From the NCBI RefSeq assembly GCF_026239655.1, contig NZ_JAPIVO010000007.1, forward strand, positions 248,001 through 312,000: a stretch of DNA of 64,000 bases, written 5' to 3'. A model generated the notes under the pieces. The model was not told the DNA's origin and made no database searches. It saw only the letters and a program-made list of their open reading frames with translations. The DNA is from Pedobacter sp. MR2016-24 (GTDB taxonomy: Bacteria > Bacteroidota > Bacteroidia > Sphingobacteriales > Sphingobacteriaceae). This document shows positions 42,281 to 51,149 of this stretch, piece after piece. The translations under genes were made by a program, and so were the position numbers. The number at the start of each line of letters is the position of its first letter. The stretch's first letter is position 1.

Positions 42281-43471
42281 ATGAAAGATATCAATCCTAT
42301 AAATACCCAATTACCTAAAAGGGCAACTCAGGCTATTTTTTTTATCTGTGGTGTCGGCATTTCCAGCTGGGCAATCATGGTACCTTTTGCAAAAGACAGA
42401 CTGGGGCTGAATGATGGGAGTTTAGGTTTGCTGTTACTTTTATTAGGTGCAGGAGCAATCTCCACGATGCCTGTAAGCGGCGTGCTGATTCATAAGTTTG
42501 GGAGCCGGTTAGTCATTTTGATCGCGTCAATCCTGGTGGCGATTACCCTGCCCCTGCTCATGCTGATGAATACAGTGATTTCTCTAGGCGTGGTCCTGTT
42601 TGTATTTGGTTCTGCAATAGGTACAGTGGATGTTGCGATGAATGCACATGGCGTGCAGGTTCAAAACTTGTATGGCAAACCGATCATGTCATCGTTACAC
42701 GGCTTGTTTAGTGCTGGCGGATTATTAGGTTCGCTGGGATTGGGTTTCCTGATCAAACTGGGTTTGTCGCCCGTAGTTGCAGCAGTTAGTATTGCGGCGC
42801 TGTTACTGCTGATCGTGGGTGTACAATACGGATCCTTACTAACAGCCAGCTATGAAAAAGAGCTGAGTGAAAAATTTGAGGGCAACATGGAATCGGGCGA
42901 TAAATCCGGCGCAGGAAAACATTGGTTAAAAGGAAGTGTAATCTACCTAGGGTTGATGTGTTTTGTCGTATTTTTATCTGAAGGTGCTATGCTGGATTGG
43001 AGCGCTGTGTTTTTGAAGGAAAACAGAGGCGTTGATGTAGCACTCGCCGGACTAGGGTATGCTGCTTTCTCTGTCGCGATGGCCACTATGCGCCTTTTGG
43101 GCGACAAAATAGTTTCGCAATTTAGTGGTAAAAAGGTTGTTGTTTATGGAAGTCTGATCGCAGCAGCTGGTCTTTTTACAGTTGTTTTAACGCCCTGGCT
43201 GTTAACGTCATTACTGGGTTTTGTATTATTGGGTATAGGCGCGGCGAATATTGTCCCTGTATTTTTTAGCGAGGGTGGCCGTTTAAAAGATGTATCTTCT
43301 ACAGTTGCCATTACTGCAATTTCGACCTTAGGTTATGCCGGGCAGTTGGCCGGACCGGCGACTTTAGGGTTTATTGCTCATCAGGCCTCCCTTCCGGCTG
43401 CCTTGGGAGTTACAGGGTTTCTGCTGTTACTGGTGGGTATTACCTACAGTTTCAGAAAAGAGGCTAAATAA
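42281..43471 (+). CDS. Major facilitator superfamily transporter (YbjJ-like)
   Basis: A 396-residue inner-membrane protein with about 12 membrane helices, split by a charged cytoplasmic loop at about 200-228. Visible landmarks are ISSWAIMVPFAKDRLGLNDGSLG in the first helix pair, the GSAIGTVDVAMNAHGVQVQ segment and GKPIMSSLHGLFSAGGLLGSLGLG, as in YbjJ-type sugar or drug transporters. A 14-bp palindrome precedes it. A DeoR/GlpR-type regulator gene converges on it with an 8-base overlap, which may hint at control of sugar uptake. Substrate unknown. Confidence 0.88.
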   Translation: MKDINPINTQLPKRATQAIFFICGVGISSWAIMVPFAKDRLGLNDGSLGLLLLLLGAGAISTMPVSGVLIHKFGSRLVILIASILVAITLPLLMLMNTVISLGVVLFVFGSAIGTVDVAMNAHGVQVQNLYGKPIMSSLHGLFSAGGLLGSLGLGFLIKLGLSPVVAAVSIAALLLLIVGVQYGSLLTASYEKELSEKFEGNMESGDKSGAGKHWLKGSVIYLGLMCFVVFLSEGAMLDWSAVFLKENRGVDVALAGLGYAAFSVAMATMRLLGDKIVSQFSGKKVVVYGSLIAAAGLFTVVLTPWLLTSLLGFVLLGIGAANIVPVFFSEGGRLKDVSSTVAITAISTLGYAGQLAGPATLGFIAHQASLPAALGVTGFLLLLVGITYSFRKEAK

Positions 43472-44213
43472 GTAACAAACCAAGGTCTCTGAATTGATCA
43501 AGCGCCGCATCAGCTACAGAAAGATCGGTAATCAGTCCGTGAACTTCAGTCAATTCACAAACCTTATAATGTTCTGTTAAATTTAATTTAGCACCGTTTC
43601 CAAGCGCGAAAGTTTTAACCGCATTTTTAAGCATTTTTTGTTTGAGTTCACCGTCGGATTGAAAGGCGGCTGTGATGCCGAAATCCCTGTGCAATGCACA
43701 GGTACCCATGAAATAAAGATCTGCCACATAATTATCTATTTCAACACAAGCCTGAAAGCCGGTATTGATCTCGGTTTTCCTGTCATAAGTTCCGCCCAGT
43801 ATAATCAGCTCTATCCCCTTAAATTTGGATATAACGGGAACTACAGCAAGGTTGTTGGTGATTAACCTAAAACTGGGATTTGCTGGTAAATTTTGTGCAA
43901 TGGAACAAATGGTAGTACCGCCATCCATAAATATGGTCTGCCCGTTTTTGATGAGCTGCTGTGCTTTCAGGCCGATAATGTTCTTCTCTTCAGAAAAATA
44001 AGCCGTTCTGTCCTGAAAGTTGAGCGGGTTCTTTGAAGGAGAGATTGCTCCGCCACGCACTCTTATCAACAGACCATTATTATGCAGTGACTCTATGTCT
44101 CTCCTGATGGTATCTTCAGACACTTTCAGCTCTTTGGATAAAGTGCCGAAAGCAACCTTTCCCTTCTTTTTTAAGGCGTTAAGAATATAACTGAAGCGTT
44201 CTTCTTTTAACAT
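43464..44213 (-). CDS. DeoR/GlpR family transcriptional regulator
   Basis: A 249-residue protein from the start at 44213, which begins the helix-turn-helix directly (MLKEERFSYILNALKKKGKV); an in-frame upstream Met is less likely. The DNA-binding helix is LKVSEDTIRRDIESLHNNGLLIRVRGGA, the family signature, and residues about 75-240 are the DeoRC sugar-phosphate-binding domain, with FMDGGTTICSIAQNLP and ITNNLAVV. Such repressors sense phosphorylated sugars. It follows the DUF1349 gene by 50 bases on the same strand and converges with the MFS gene. Confidence 0.93.
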   Translation of the reverse strand: MLKEERFSYILNALKKKGKVAFGTLSKELKVSEDTIRRDIESLHNNGLLIRVRGGAISPSKNPLNFQDRTAYFSEEKNIIGLKAQQLIKNGQTIFMDGGTTICSIAQNLPANPSFRLITNNLAVVPVISKFKGIELIILGGTYDRKTEINTGFQACVEIDNYVADLYFMGTCALHRDFGITAAFQSDGELKQKMLKNAVKTFALGNGAKLNLTEHYKVCELTEVHGLITDLSVADAALDQFRDLGLLLI

Positions 44214-44263
44214 TTGTCTGGTTGATCCAGCAAAGATATAAAAAAACACTTGCAGCTACCTGA

Positions 44264-44920
44264 CTATTCGTTTTCCGAATTTTTCTTCAGCCACTCCAGT
44301 CTGCGCTGATCTGGCAGCTGTTTTACTGCAAAACCTTCAAATTTAGCATTAAATCCCTTTCCATCCGGGCTAGCAGCCATGAACCCCACCATTACCGGGC
44401 GGTTATCCTGCAGGTAGGCATTGCGCATCATGGTATATATTTTATCATCGAAAGAATAAAATATCTCCACTGCATCCAGTCTTCTCACTGCTTTGATCCA
44501 TACAAATTCGGGTACTTTATCCAGGGTGGTTACACTCCAGTCGCTCGTTTTATGTGTAACCACCGTGCTCAGGTTATATTTACCATCCACAAATTCAATA
44601 CCCGCCTTAATATAATTCTCATGATCAGTACGCAGCATTAAGCCCATCTGATCGAAACGTGCCTGATAGGCCCCAGTGATTTTTACTTTCACTTCAAACT
44701 CTCCCCCATAGGTACTGTAATAAAATGGAGCATCGTCAACGGTAAAACCATAATGTGAAATCCGCCAGTAGTCGCTCTGAGGGGTCACGAACATCGTCAG
44801 GGTCTTATCCTTAATTTCCCATTTTTGCGGCTCATTGAACCAGGTCATCTTTTCCAGTCGCTGTGAAAAACCTGTTTGTGCGATGAATAAGCTGGAGATG
44901 CCTAAAATTATTGTCTTCAT
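44264..44920 (-). CDS. Secreted DUF1349 (concanavalin-like) protein
   Basis: A 218-residue protein from the start at 44920, which gives a signal peptide (MKTIILGISSLFIAQTGFSQ). The rest is one jelly-roll domain of the DUF1349 type: MTWFNEPQKWEIKDKTLTMFV at the start, ARFDQMGLMLRTDHENYIKAGIEF in the centre, and VMVGFMAASPDGKGFNAKFEGF at the end. It is likely to bind or act on carbohydrate; no catalytic residues are clear. It precedes the GlpR-type regulator gene. Confidence 0.87.
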   Translation of the reverse strand: MKTIILGISSLFIAQTGFSQRLEKMTWFNEPQKWEIKDKTLTMFVTPQSDYWRISHYGFTVDDAPFYYSTYGGEFEVKVKITGAYQARFDQMGLMLRTDHENYIKAGIEFVDGKYNLSTVVTHKTSDWSVTTLDKVPEFVWIKAVRRLDAVEIFYSFDDKIYTMMRNAYLQDNRPVMVGFMAASPDGKGFNAKFEGFAVKQLPDQRRLEWLKKNSENE

Positions 44921-44960
44921 TTGCTGTTTTGAGTAAATAACCATACGTTAGATTGAATTA

Positions 44961-44991
44961 CAAATGTAGAATCACATGAATGGCTCAGCAA
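44961..44991 (-). promoter_or_regulatory. Promoter of the DUF1349 gene
   Basis: On the minus strand TACATTTG (44961-44968) fits TAnnTTTG and TTG (44989-44991) lies 20 bases upstream. The -33 element falls inside the first codons of the divergent LuxR gene (start 44976), so the two genes have overlapping control regions. Confidence 0.6.
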
Positions 44992-45779
44992 TACTGATTA
45001 ATAACCATAATGAAGAAAATATCGCCCTTACACTAAATGATAAACTATTAAAACAAGCCTTTGATGCCGATCCACATCAACCTTTAAACCTCACACAATA
45101 CCGTTATATGGCTTTGATGTATGCCAGGATAGAAAATTCTATCGCTGTATTGAGTGACATGAAGGCTAACAAAAGTTATATCTATAACGGAGGGGTAGCA
45201 AGGGAACTGGGCTTTGCTACAAATGATAGTCTGGAAGAGATCAACTCTATCTGGGAAGAAGATATATTTAATAAAATCCATCCGGATGACCTTGTAGAGA
45301 AACACTTACTGGAACTGCAGTTTTTCACTATGCTGAAAGCTGTTCCTATTGACGAGAGAGCTGATTATTATGTTAAAAGCAATATCCGTATGCTAAACAA
45401 AACCGGCAGGTACATCGCTATAGAACACCGTATGTTTTACATCAGCAGTGGATCAAAGGGCAGCTTCTGGCTGGCACTATGTCTTTATAATCTGTCATCT
45501 AACGAAGTTACAGCCGGGCCATCAGCTGGTGTAATTTTAAATTCTGCAACCGGCGTTAAGATCATTCCCGATAAGGAAGACTGCAGTAAGTTATTATCTG
45601 CCCGTGAAAAAGAGATCCTGCAACTGATCCGAAGGGGCAAAATGAGTAAGGAGATTGCCGATCTGTTATACATCAGTTTAAATACGGTGAACAGGCACCG
45701 GCAAAATATCTTGGAAAAACTGCGGGTGAGTAATTCCCTGGAAGCCTGCCGCATTGCGGAAAGAATGAACCTGATCTGA
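44976..45779 (+). CDS. LuxR-type regulator with N-terminal PAS-like domain
   Basis: The protein has 267 residues. The N-terminal part (about 40-175) has a PAS-like layout: DMKANKSYIYNGGVARELGF, a helix, the KIHPDDL motif that ends PAS/PAC sensors, and a late strand (GRYIAIEHRMFYIS). The C-terminal LuxR helix-turn-helix (about 206-266) reads LSAREKEILQLIRRGKMSKEIADLLYISLNTVNRHRQNILEKL. It has no receiver domain. It is divergent from the DUF1349/GlpR genes with overlapping control regions and may respond to a small metabolite. Confidence 0.9.
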   Translation: MNGSAILINNHNEENIALTLNDKLLKQAFDADPHQPLNLTQYRYMALMYARIENSIAVLSDMKANKSYIYNGGVARELGFATNDSLEEINSIWEEDIFNKIHPDDLVEKHLLELQFFTMLKAVPIDERADYYVKSNIRMLNKTGRYIAIEHRMFYISSGSKGSFWLALCLYNLSSNEVTAGPSAGVILNSATGVKIIPDKEDCSKLLSAREKEILQLIRRGKMSKEIADLLYISLNTVNRHRQNILEKLRVSNSLEACRIAERMNLI

Positions 45780-45804
45780 TAGACTGGCGAAGAAGTCCCG
45801 GAAT

Positions 45805-46314
45805 TCAATTCATCGTTAAAAGTGCATCTATCCAATCTCCTCCGTAGAAAAAGAGTATGGACACGACAAATAGCAGGATAAAGTACAGTATAGCCTGTTT
45901 TAAATAGCGCATCCTCTTTTTACCTTTTTCAATAGGAAGCATGCTGTTACGACAAAAAATGTAGTAGCGCAGAGGAAAAAATAACAATGCGGTAAGAAGC
46001 CCTGTGGGGATACCAATCCAAACCATTAATAACGTTTGCCACAACTCGCCGTAAAAAACAAAGAACCAGCACACTGCGCCTATGATAGCACTTAAAAGCA
46101 TGAATAGTAAATAGTTGAAGAATTTCCGGCCGGTAAAACCGTAAAGGACGAAAAAGACTGATATAGCAAGACATATATATGTTAAGACAAAATCGGTTAT
46201 ATATGAAGATTTGGCGTATTCTCCAGGAAAAACAATACACAGGTTGATTAAACCAATGACGAGTCCCGCAATGAGAATAATTTTTCTGACTTTACTATAC
46301 TTACTTATTTCCAT
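45805..46314 (-). CDS. Integral membrane protein of unknown function
   Basis: A 169-residue protein with about five membrane helices (about 10-30, 40-60, 65-88, 90-112 and 140-163) and a basic loop near residues 121-138 (CRNSMLPIEKGKKRMRYLK) that should face the cytoplasm. No known motif. It is divergent from another membrane protein gene 149 bases away. Confidence 0.5.
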   Translation of the reverse strand: MEISKYSKVRKIILIAGLVIGLINLCIVFPGEYAKSSYITDFVLTYICLAISVFFVLYGFTGRKFFNYLLFMLLSAIIGAVCWFFVFYGELWQTLLMVWIGIPTGLLTALLFFPLRYYIFCRNSMLPIEKGKKRMRYLKQAILYFILLFVVSILFFYGGDWIDALLTMN

Positions 46315-46462
46315 AATAGCTGTTGTTCCGAAAGCAATTCATTTTTCTTGTGAGCCTAATATAACATGTTAAGGTTTTAGATTCATCGGTTATCTGTTGT
46401 TTAGTAATTTATCATATAAAATATTACCCTTAAACATTACCTTACCATTATAATAGATTACA

Positions 46463-47086
46463 ATGGATACTTCTCTTGCTGCTCCAATCCTTATCTTCCT
46501 GTCAATACTGATTGTTTTTTTTATTTTCTATTGGAAGAACAGGAAAAACAAGGCATTGGTCAATGACGCCATAAATGAACTGGAGGTTTTCAAAGTATAT
46601 GTAACACCTGCCAGGGTAATAACTTTGAGTTTCGTATTCATTTTTATCGGGGTTGTTACTTCGGGAATCGGAATATTGGCTTTTTCGCTCAGCGGTTTTT
46701 TCCCGAAAGCAGGAGCATTAGTTTTTATCTTAACCGGTTGTATGCTGGTATATCAAAGTGTGGTATTTTTTGTGAAGAGAAAATCAATACTGCAACTGAA
46801 AATTACACCAAAAGGCATTTACCATAAACCTATTAAATGGTATAGCCGGGGAAGACGCGACAGAGAGTCAACAATGAATGCCTTATCAGTTTATTTTACC
46901 GATGATTGGCGTTTTACCCCCTACAATGAACTATCCTCCGCAGAACTTAAGGAATCTTACTGGGAAGGCAACGCTATCTATTTAATCCCTAAAATTGGTA
47001 AGAAGATCAAACTGCTATTTTTCATGGACGACAATGAACAGGTTGCTGATTTATACAGTAAAATATGCGGGTACCTCCCCGCATAA
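46463..47086 (+). CDS. Membrane-anchored hypothetical protein
   Basis: The 207-residue protein has three membrane helices (about 5-25, 52-77 and 82-105), then a soluble C-terminal part (about 108-207) with beta strands, for example LQLKITPKGIYHKPIKWYSRGRRDRES and NAIYLIPKIGKKIKLLFFMDD. This pattern resembles PH-like domains of membrane proteins that carry strands on the cytoplasmic side, but that is a guess. No neighbour gives a function; an AraC gene follows 72 bases downstream. Confidence 0.5.
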   Translation: MDTSLAAPILIFLSILIVFFIFYWKNRKNKALVNDAINELEVFKVYVTPARVITLSFVFIFIGVVTSGIGILAFSLSGFFPKAGALVFILTGCMLVYQSVVFFVKRKSILQLKITPKGIYHKPIKWYSRGRRDRESTMNALSVYFTDDWRFTPYNELSSAELKESYWEGNAIYLIPKIGKKIKLLFFMDDNEQVADLYSKICGYLPA

Positions 47087-47157
47087 AAATCATATTATGA
47101 CAAGGCCCCTGGCCGCAAATAAAAATAAATCAACTGATTTTAATATATTCAGCCTAT

Positions 47158-48336
47158 ATGCTCTTCCAGTTTAATATTTACAGCTCACTTTTGATACCGC
47201 CTTTTTTACAAGGATTGTTGTTTGGTATGCTGCTGCTCGCCGGAACTCAGAAAAGAAATGGTACTGCTAATGGTATCCTTGGCATCATCTTAATCCTGCT
47301 ATGTATTAAGGTGGCTTACTGGATGCTGGGCTTTGCAGGATGGTATGACTCACACAACTGGCTGACAAGTTTGATGTTTTATTTTCCATTTAACGTTACG
47401 CTGCTGATAGGACCCCTGCTCTACTTTTATTTCTTAGCAATTACGAATGAAGATTTCAAATTTTCGAAAAAACAAATTGCTCACTTGTGGTTACCGATAG
47501 GCTGGCTGATAGTGATGATTGGAAAGCCGATAATTGACTTTGCTGGTTATTATCCTTTTCTGCAAACGCCAGCTTATCAGTTCGGCACCAGGGGGCCATG
47601 GGCAGAATTAGATAAAACAATGATGTTCAATGTGATCTCTTATTTATCTTTTGTATACTACCTTTGGCTCACTCTTGCCGCTTACGGGAACTACCGTGAA
47701 TATGCCGACCAGCACTTCTCTACGCTGGAGAATATTGATTTCAGATGGATACGTAGGGTGATATATGCTATTGCAGCAAGTATTGGTATACTATTTATCT
47801 ACCAGTTCGTCAGCTGGATTAGTCCCCTGTCTTATAAAACGGACTGGTACAGTTACCTGTTTTTGGGTATCCTTATTTATTATATCAGTATCAAAGGTTA
47901 TCAGATACAAATGGTTTCCAGACCTGCATTACATTTTGAACAGGAAGTATTCATTTCAGCTGAGATCGGAGCTACTGACCAGGCTAAACTGCCTGATCTG
48001 AAAGTATGGGTGGACAAGTTGAGGGTTTTGATGGCGCAGGAAAAACCTTTTTTGCAATGCGACATTACTTCCGGGCAGCTGGCCAAAATGATAGGAACCA
48101 ATACTTCGATATTGTCGAAAGTGATCAATGATGGTTTCGGGTTGAATTTTAATGATTTCATTAATGGCTACAGAACGCAGGAAGTGATAAAGCGTTTAAC
48201 GGCAAAAGATCAGCTGAATATTACACTACTGGGTATTGCGCTCGAAAGCGGCTTCAATTCTAAGGCTACGTTTAACAGAGCTTTTAAAAAACATACCGGT
48301 AAAACTCCAAAACAATATATAGCACATAAAGAATAG
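47158..48336 (+). CDS. AraC family regulator with N-terminal membrane domain
   Basis: The 392-residue protein has seven membrane helices in the first 245 residues (first FLQGLLFGMLLLAG, with TLLIGPLLYFYFLA and YSYLFLGILIYYIS later), then the cytoplasmic AraC DNA-binding domain (about 280-390) with ITSGQLAKMIGTNTSILSKVIN and LLGIALESGFNSKATFNRAFKKHTGKTPKQY. Membrane-bound regulators of this type are common in Bacteroidota and sense extracellular or membrane signals. It precedes the S41 peptidase gene by 57 bases and may control it. Confidence 0.9.
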   Translation: MLFQFNIYSSLLIPPFLQGLLFGMLLLAGTQKRNGTANGILGIILILLCIKVAYWMLGFAGWYDSHNWLTSLMFYFPFNVTLLIGPLLYFYFLAITNEDFKFSKKQIAHLWLPIGWLIVMIGKPIIDFAGYYPFLQTPAYQFGTRGPWAELDKTMMFNVISYLSFVYYLWLTLAAYGNYREYADQHFSTLENIDFRWIRRVIYAIAASIGILFIYQFVSWISPLSYKTDWYSYLFLGILIYYISIKGYQIQMVSRPALHFEQEVFISAEIGATDQAKLPDLKVWVDKLRVLMAQEKPFLQCDITSGQLAKMIGTNTSILSKVINDGFGLNFNDFINGYRTQEVIKRLTAKDQLNITLLGIALESGFNSKATFNRAFKKHTGKTPKQYIAHKE

Positions 48337-48392
48337 GTCTCATATTATCATTTGCAGCGATTGAAATAGTCATTTACACTTCCTTTGCTGCT

Positions 48393-49871
48393 ATGATGAA
48401 AAAATTACTATTGTCAGTCTGCTTCCTATGGTATTTAACTGCCCATGCACAAAGTGGACAGGTGCTCACAGTAAACCAAATGCATAAAGATCTGGCTATT
48501 TTAAAAGCAGCGTATAAACAACTCCATCCTGGTGTTTACCGCTACACTACGCCAGTTCAGCTGGACCAGTATTTTGAGGAGATAATGCACATCACAGCGC
48601 AACCATTGCCCCTGACTCAGTTTTACATCAGCCTTTCGCAGTTAAGTGTAAAACTCCACTGCGGCCACACTTATGTAAATCCCTACAATCAGAAAAAAAC
48701 AATTGTTAAGCAGGTATTTGCCGATCGGGTCATGCCAATCCTATTCCAGACGATTAACGATGAGTTTATTATCACGCATAACCTTTCTGAGAACATAAGC
48801 CTGAAAAAAGGTGATGAAATTGTGAGTATCAATGGTATCGGCACCAAAAAAATTATAGACTCTTTATTGACGGTGAGCAGAGCTGATGGCATGCACGGAC
48901 GGAATAAACAATTGGATAATATATCTATTTCACCCTACTTTGCTGATGCAAAACAATATGCGCTGTTTGATATCTATTTCCCTTTATTCTTTTCAAACCC
49001 GGGGCAGGATAACGCATATCAACTGATCATTAAACCCTTTCGGGGTGAAAAAAAACTGGTGAAGATACCTGCAGTTTCGAAGCTAACAAGGCAGGCAATT
49101 TTTAAGCAGCGTTATTTAGCCGAATACGCACAACCTACTGCTACATTTAATTGGTTTACAGAGCGATGCGGCTATTTAAAGATTGAGCAATTTAGTCAAC
49201 AGGGCTGGAAATCTGCCTACAAACAGTATCTGGACAGTACATTTAATGTTCTTCGTACGCATCAGGCTTCCACACTTATTGTCGACATCCGGAATAATGA
49301 AGGTGGAGATGATGAGGTGAGAAATGAAGTGCTGAGTTATCTATTAGAAAGGCCATTCGGTTATCCGATAAAAAGATACTACCGGTTTCTCTCCGTAAGG
49401 GATAGTCTACTGCCCTACTTAGATACCTGGGATGAGTCATTTAAAAAGCCTAAAACTGCAACTGATTATATAAAGAATAACGATGGTCTGTTTTACAAGA
49501 AGAATATCCATCCTGCAGATACCATACAACCAAAAGCCAATCATTTTGAAGGTCAGATTTATCTTCTTACTGCAGCAATAAACAGTTCCAGCTCATTCTT
49601 CATGGCTGATATCCTTCAGCAGACAAAGGCAGCTGTTTTGATTGGGGAAACGACCGGCGGAACAAAGCAGGGGATTAACGGAGGGCAATTTTTCTTTCTC
49701 AAACTACCGAATACCGGAATTGAAATTGACATCCCCATCGTGTATCAGGCACCGCTCATGTCAAGAACTGACGAAGGGATTGTTCCTGATATTAAGATTA
49801 AAACGAGACAAAAGGATATTGCAACAGGGAATGATCCTGTGTTGAATTATATCAGGAAGAGGTTGAAATAG
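48393..49871 (+). CDS. Secreted S41 family (C-terminal processing) peptidase
   Basis: A 492-residue protein with a signal peptide (about 1-20, second Met at 48396 also usable). It has an N-terminal helical and PDZ-like part (KKGDEIVSINGIGTKKIIDSL, about 143-165) and the S41 catalytic core: STLIVDIRNNEGGDD (about 294-308), the nucleophile region INSSSSFFMADIL with Ser in 398-401, and GETTGGTKQGINGGQFFFLKLP. A conserved Lys would normally follow in the GGTK turn. It is terminated by a strong hairpin downstream. Substrate unknown. Confidence 0.88.
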   Translation: MMKKLLLSVCFLWYLTAHAQSGQVLTVNQMHKDLAILKAAYKQLHPGVYRYTTPVQLDQYFEEIMHITAQPLPLTQFYISLSQLSVKLHCGHTYVNPYNQKKTIVKQVFADRVMPILFQTINDEFIITHNLSENISLKKGDEIVSINGIGTKKIIDSLLTVSRADGMHGRNKQLDNISISPYFADAKQYALFDIYFPLFFSNPGQDNAYQLIIKPFRGEKKLVKIPAVSKLTRQAIFKQRYLAEYAQPTATFNWFTERCGYLKIEQFSQQGWKSAYKQYLDSTFNVLRTHQASTLIVDIRNNEGGDDEVRNEVLSYLLERPFGYPIKRYYRFLSVRDSLLPYLDTWDESFKKPKTATDYIKNNDGLFYKKNIHPADTIQPKANHFEGQIYLLTAAINSSSSFFMADILQQTKAAVLIGETTGGTKQGINGGQFFFLKLPNTGIEIDIPIVYQAPLMSRTDEGIVPDIKIKTRQKDIATGNDPVLNYIRKRLK

Positions 49872-49907
49872 GGCTTTTAAACTAAAATATGGATGCGTGC
49901 AAAATAA

Positions 49908-49951
49908 TTCGAGAAAACAGGTACCTGGAACCGGGTACCTGTTTTCTCGAA
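49908..49951. terminator. Bidirectional terminator between S41 peptidase and GH76 genes
   Basis: An 18-bp perfect stem (arms 49908-49925 and 49934-49951) with an 8-base loop sits between two convergent genes. It is the strongest hairpin in the window and ends both the peptidase transcript and the mannanase locus. Confidence 0.92.
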
Positions 49952-49955
49952 AAAC

Positions 49956-51116
49956 TTATTTTAAATATCCTTCATTATTGAGCGTTGCCATTGCTTCCAT
50001 TAGCATTGCGCCACTTAATTCAGCACGCAATCCTGCTTTTCCACTCAGTGGAGCTTCCCACCAATGATAGCCGAATAACACAAAAGGACTTTTGGTAGTA
50101 CCGGTTGACCACAAAATCTGACCACTGTTTTTAAGGAAATTCACGTACCTTTTTCTGGATGATTCCGGTAAATCTTTCAGCCTGATCAGTTCTGTGAGAT
50201 AGCGGACAAAAATACCTTTGAATAAATTAACATCATGGTTTTCCTGCTCAGCCCAATCGCTCAGCACCTTATTATTAGAATTTACTAGTGTACTGGTTGT
50301 CCAGTCTGCGGTTTTAATCGCATCATTTAGATAAACTTTGTTGCCAGTGATTTTATAATACTCTATAGCAGCGCCGATATACGTACCAGCATTATATGTC
50401 CAGTCGCCGTTTTTGTCATTGATATTTTCAAATACCCTGCCCGACTGCTGCACTACGCGATTCTCTTTCATCCAGCTATAAATCATTGAGAGCCATTCCA
50501 GGTCATTATGACCATTTACGACTTCCGCTTCTTTATATTTTTGCCAGCGTCTGGCAGCAATAATTGCTGCCGGACCGTTGGAAGGAATGCCCTTACTTTT
50601 TCCCTGTGCATTGTTCTCGTGATTCCAGGGTATTCCTCCCCCATCATCCAGGTTCCAGCCTGCGACAATATCTTTCCACAATTCTCTGGCCGATTCCTCA
50701 TAACGGACATCACCTGTTGCTTCAAGCGCACGTAAATGTGCCATACCATGCCAACCCATATCGTCATAGTAATTGTTGTAAAAACGACCGCCATTCTTAG
50801 CTTTTACCCCCTCGTAAAAATCATAGATGCGTTGTTTATAGACTTCACTCTTCGTTCTTTGATAAGCATCTACCAACACATCAAGGCCATGCGCTTCCGG
50901 CCAGTAATCAAACTGACTGATTGTGCCCAGGTTATCATCGTTAAAATGGTGTTTTGTAGAGTTCCAGTAGACATTCGCAAAAGCTGTGCTGCTACTATCT
51001 GCTGCCGTTGTCCAGTTGATATTATACTTAACGCTCCTGTCAACATACTCATCTTCTATTTTGCCACATGAAGTACTAATCAGTGCAGCCGCGATCATCA
51101 AAGTTGATATCTTCAT
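49956..51116 (-). CDS. GH76 family alpha-1,6-mannanase, lipoprotein
   Basis: A 386-residue precursor from the start at 51116, chosen because it begins a lipoprotein signal with lipobox ISTSC (Cys17); an upstream in-frame Met directly follows the SusE stop. Glycoside hydrolase family 76 is shown by YYDDMGWHG, whose Asp pair (118-119) holds the nucleophile and acid/base, and by the (alpha/alpha)6 features DGGGIPWNHENN, SNGPAAIIAAR and FVLFGYHWWEAP. It should cut alpha-1,6-mannan backbones of fungal or yeast mannan at the cell surface. It is the last gene of the SusC/SusD/SusE locus. Confidence 0.93.
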   Translation of the reverse strand: MKISTLMIAAALISTSCGKIEDEYVDRSVKYNINWTTAADSSSTAFANVYWNSTKHHFNDDNLGTISQFDYWPEAHGLDVLVDAYQRTKSEVYKQRIYDFYEGVKAKNGGRFYNNYYDDMGWHGMAHLRALEATGDVRYEESARELWKDIVAGWNLDDGGGIPWNHENNAQGKSKGIPSNGPAAIIAARRWQKYKEAEVVNGHNDLEWLSMIYSWMKENRVVQQSGRVFENINDKNGDWTYNAGTYIGAAIEYYKITGNKVYLNDAIKTADWTTSTLVNSNNKVLSDWAEQENHDVNLFKGIFVRYLTELIRLKDLPESSRKRYVNFLKNSGQILWSTGTTKSPFVLFGYHWWEAPLSGKAGLRAELSGAMLMEAMATLNNEGYLK

Positions 51117-51149
51117 AAGTGATTGATTTATATTCCTGCTCATCCTCAA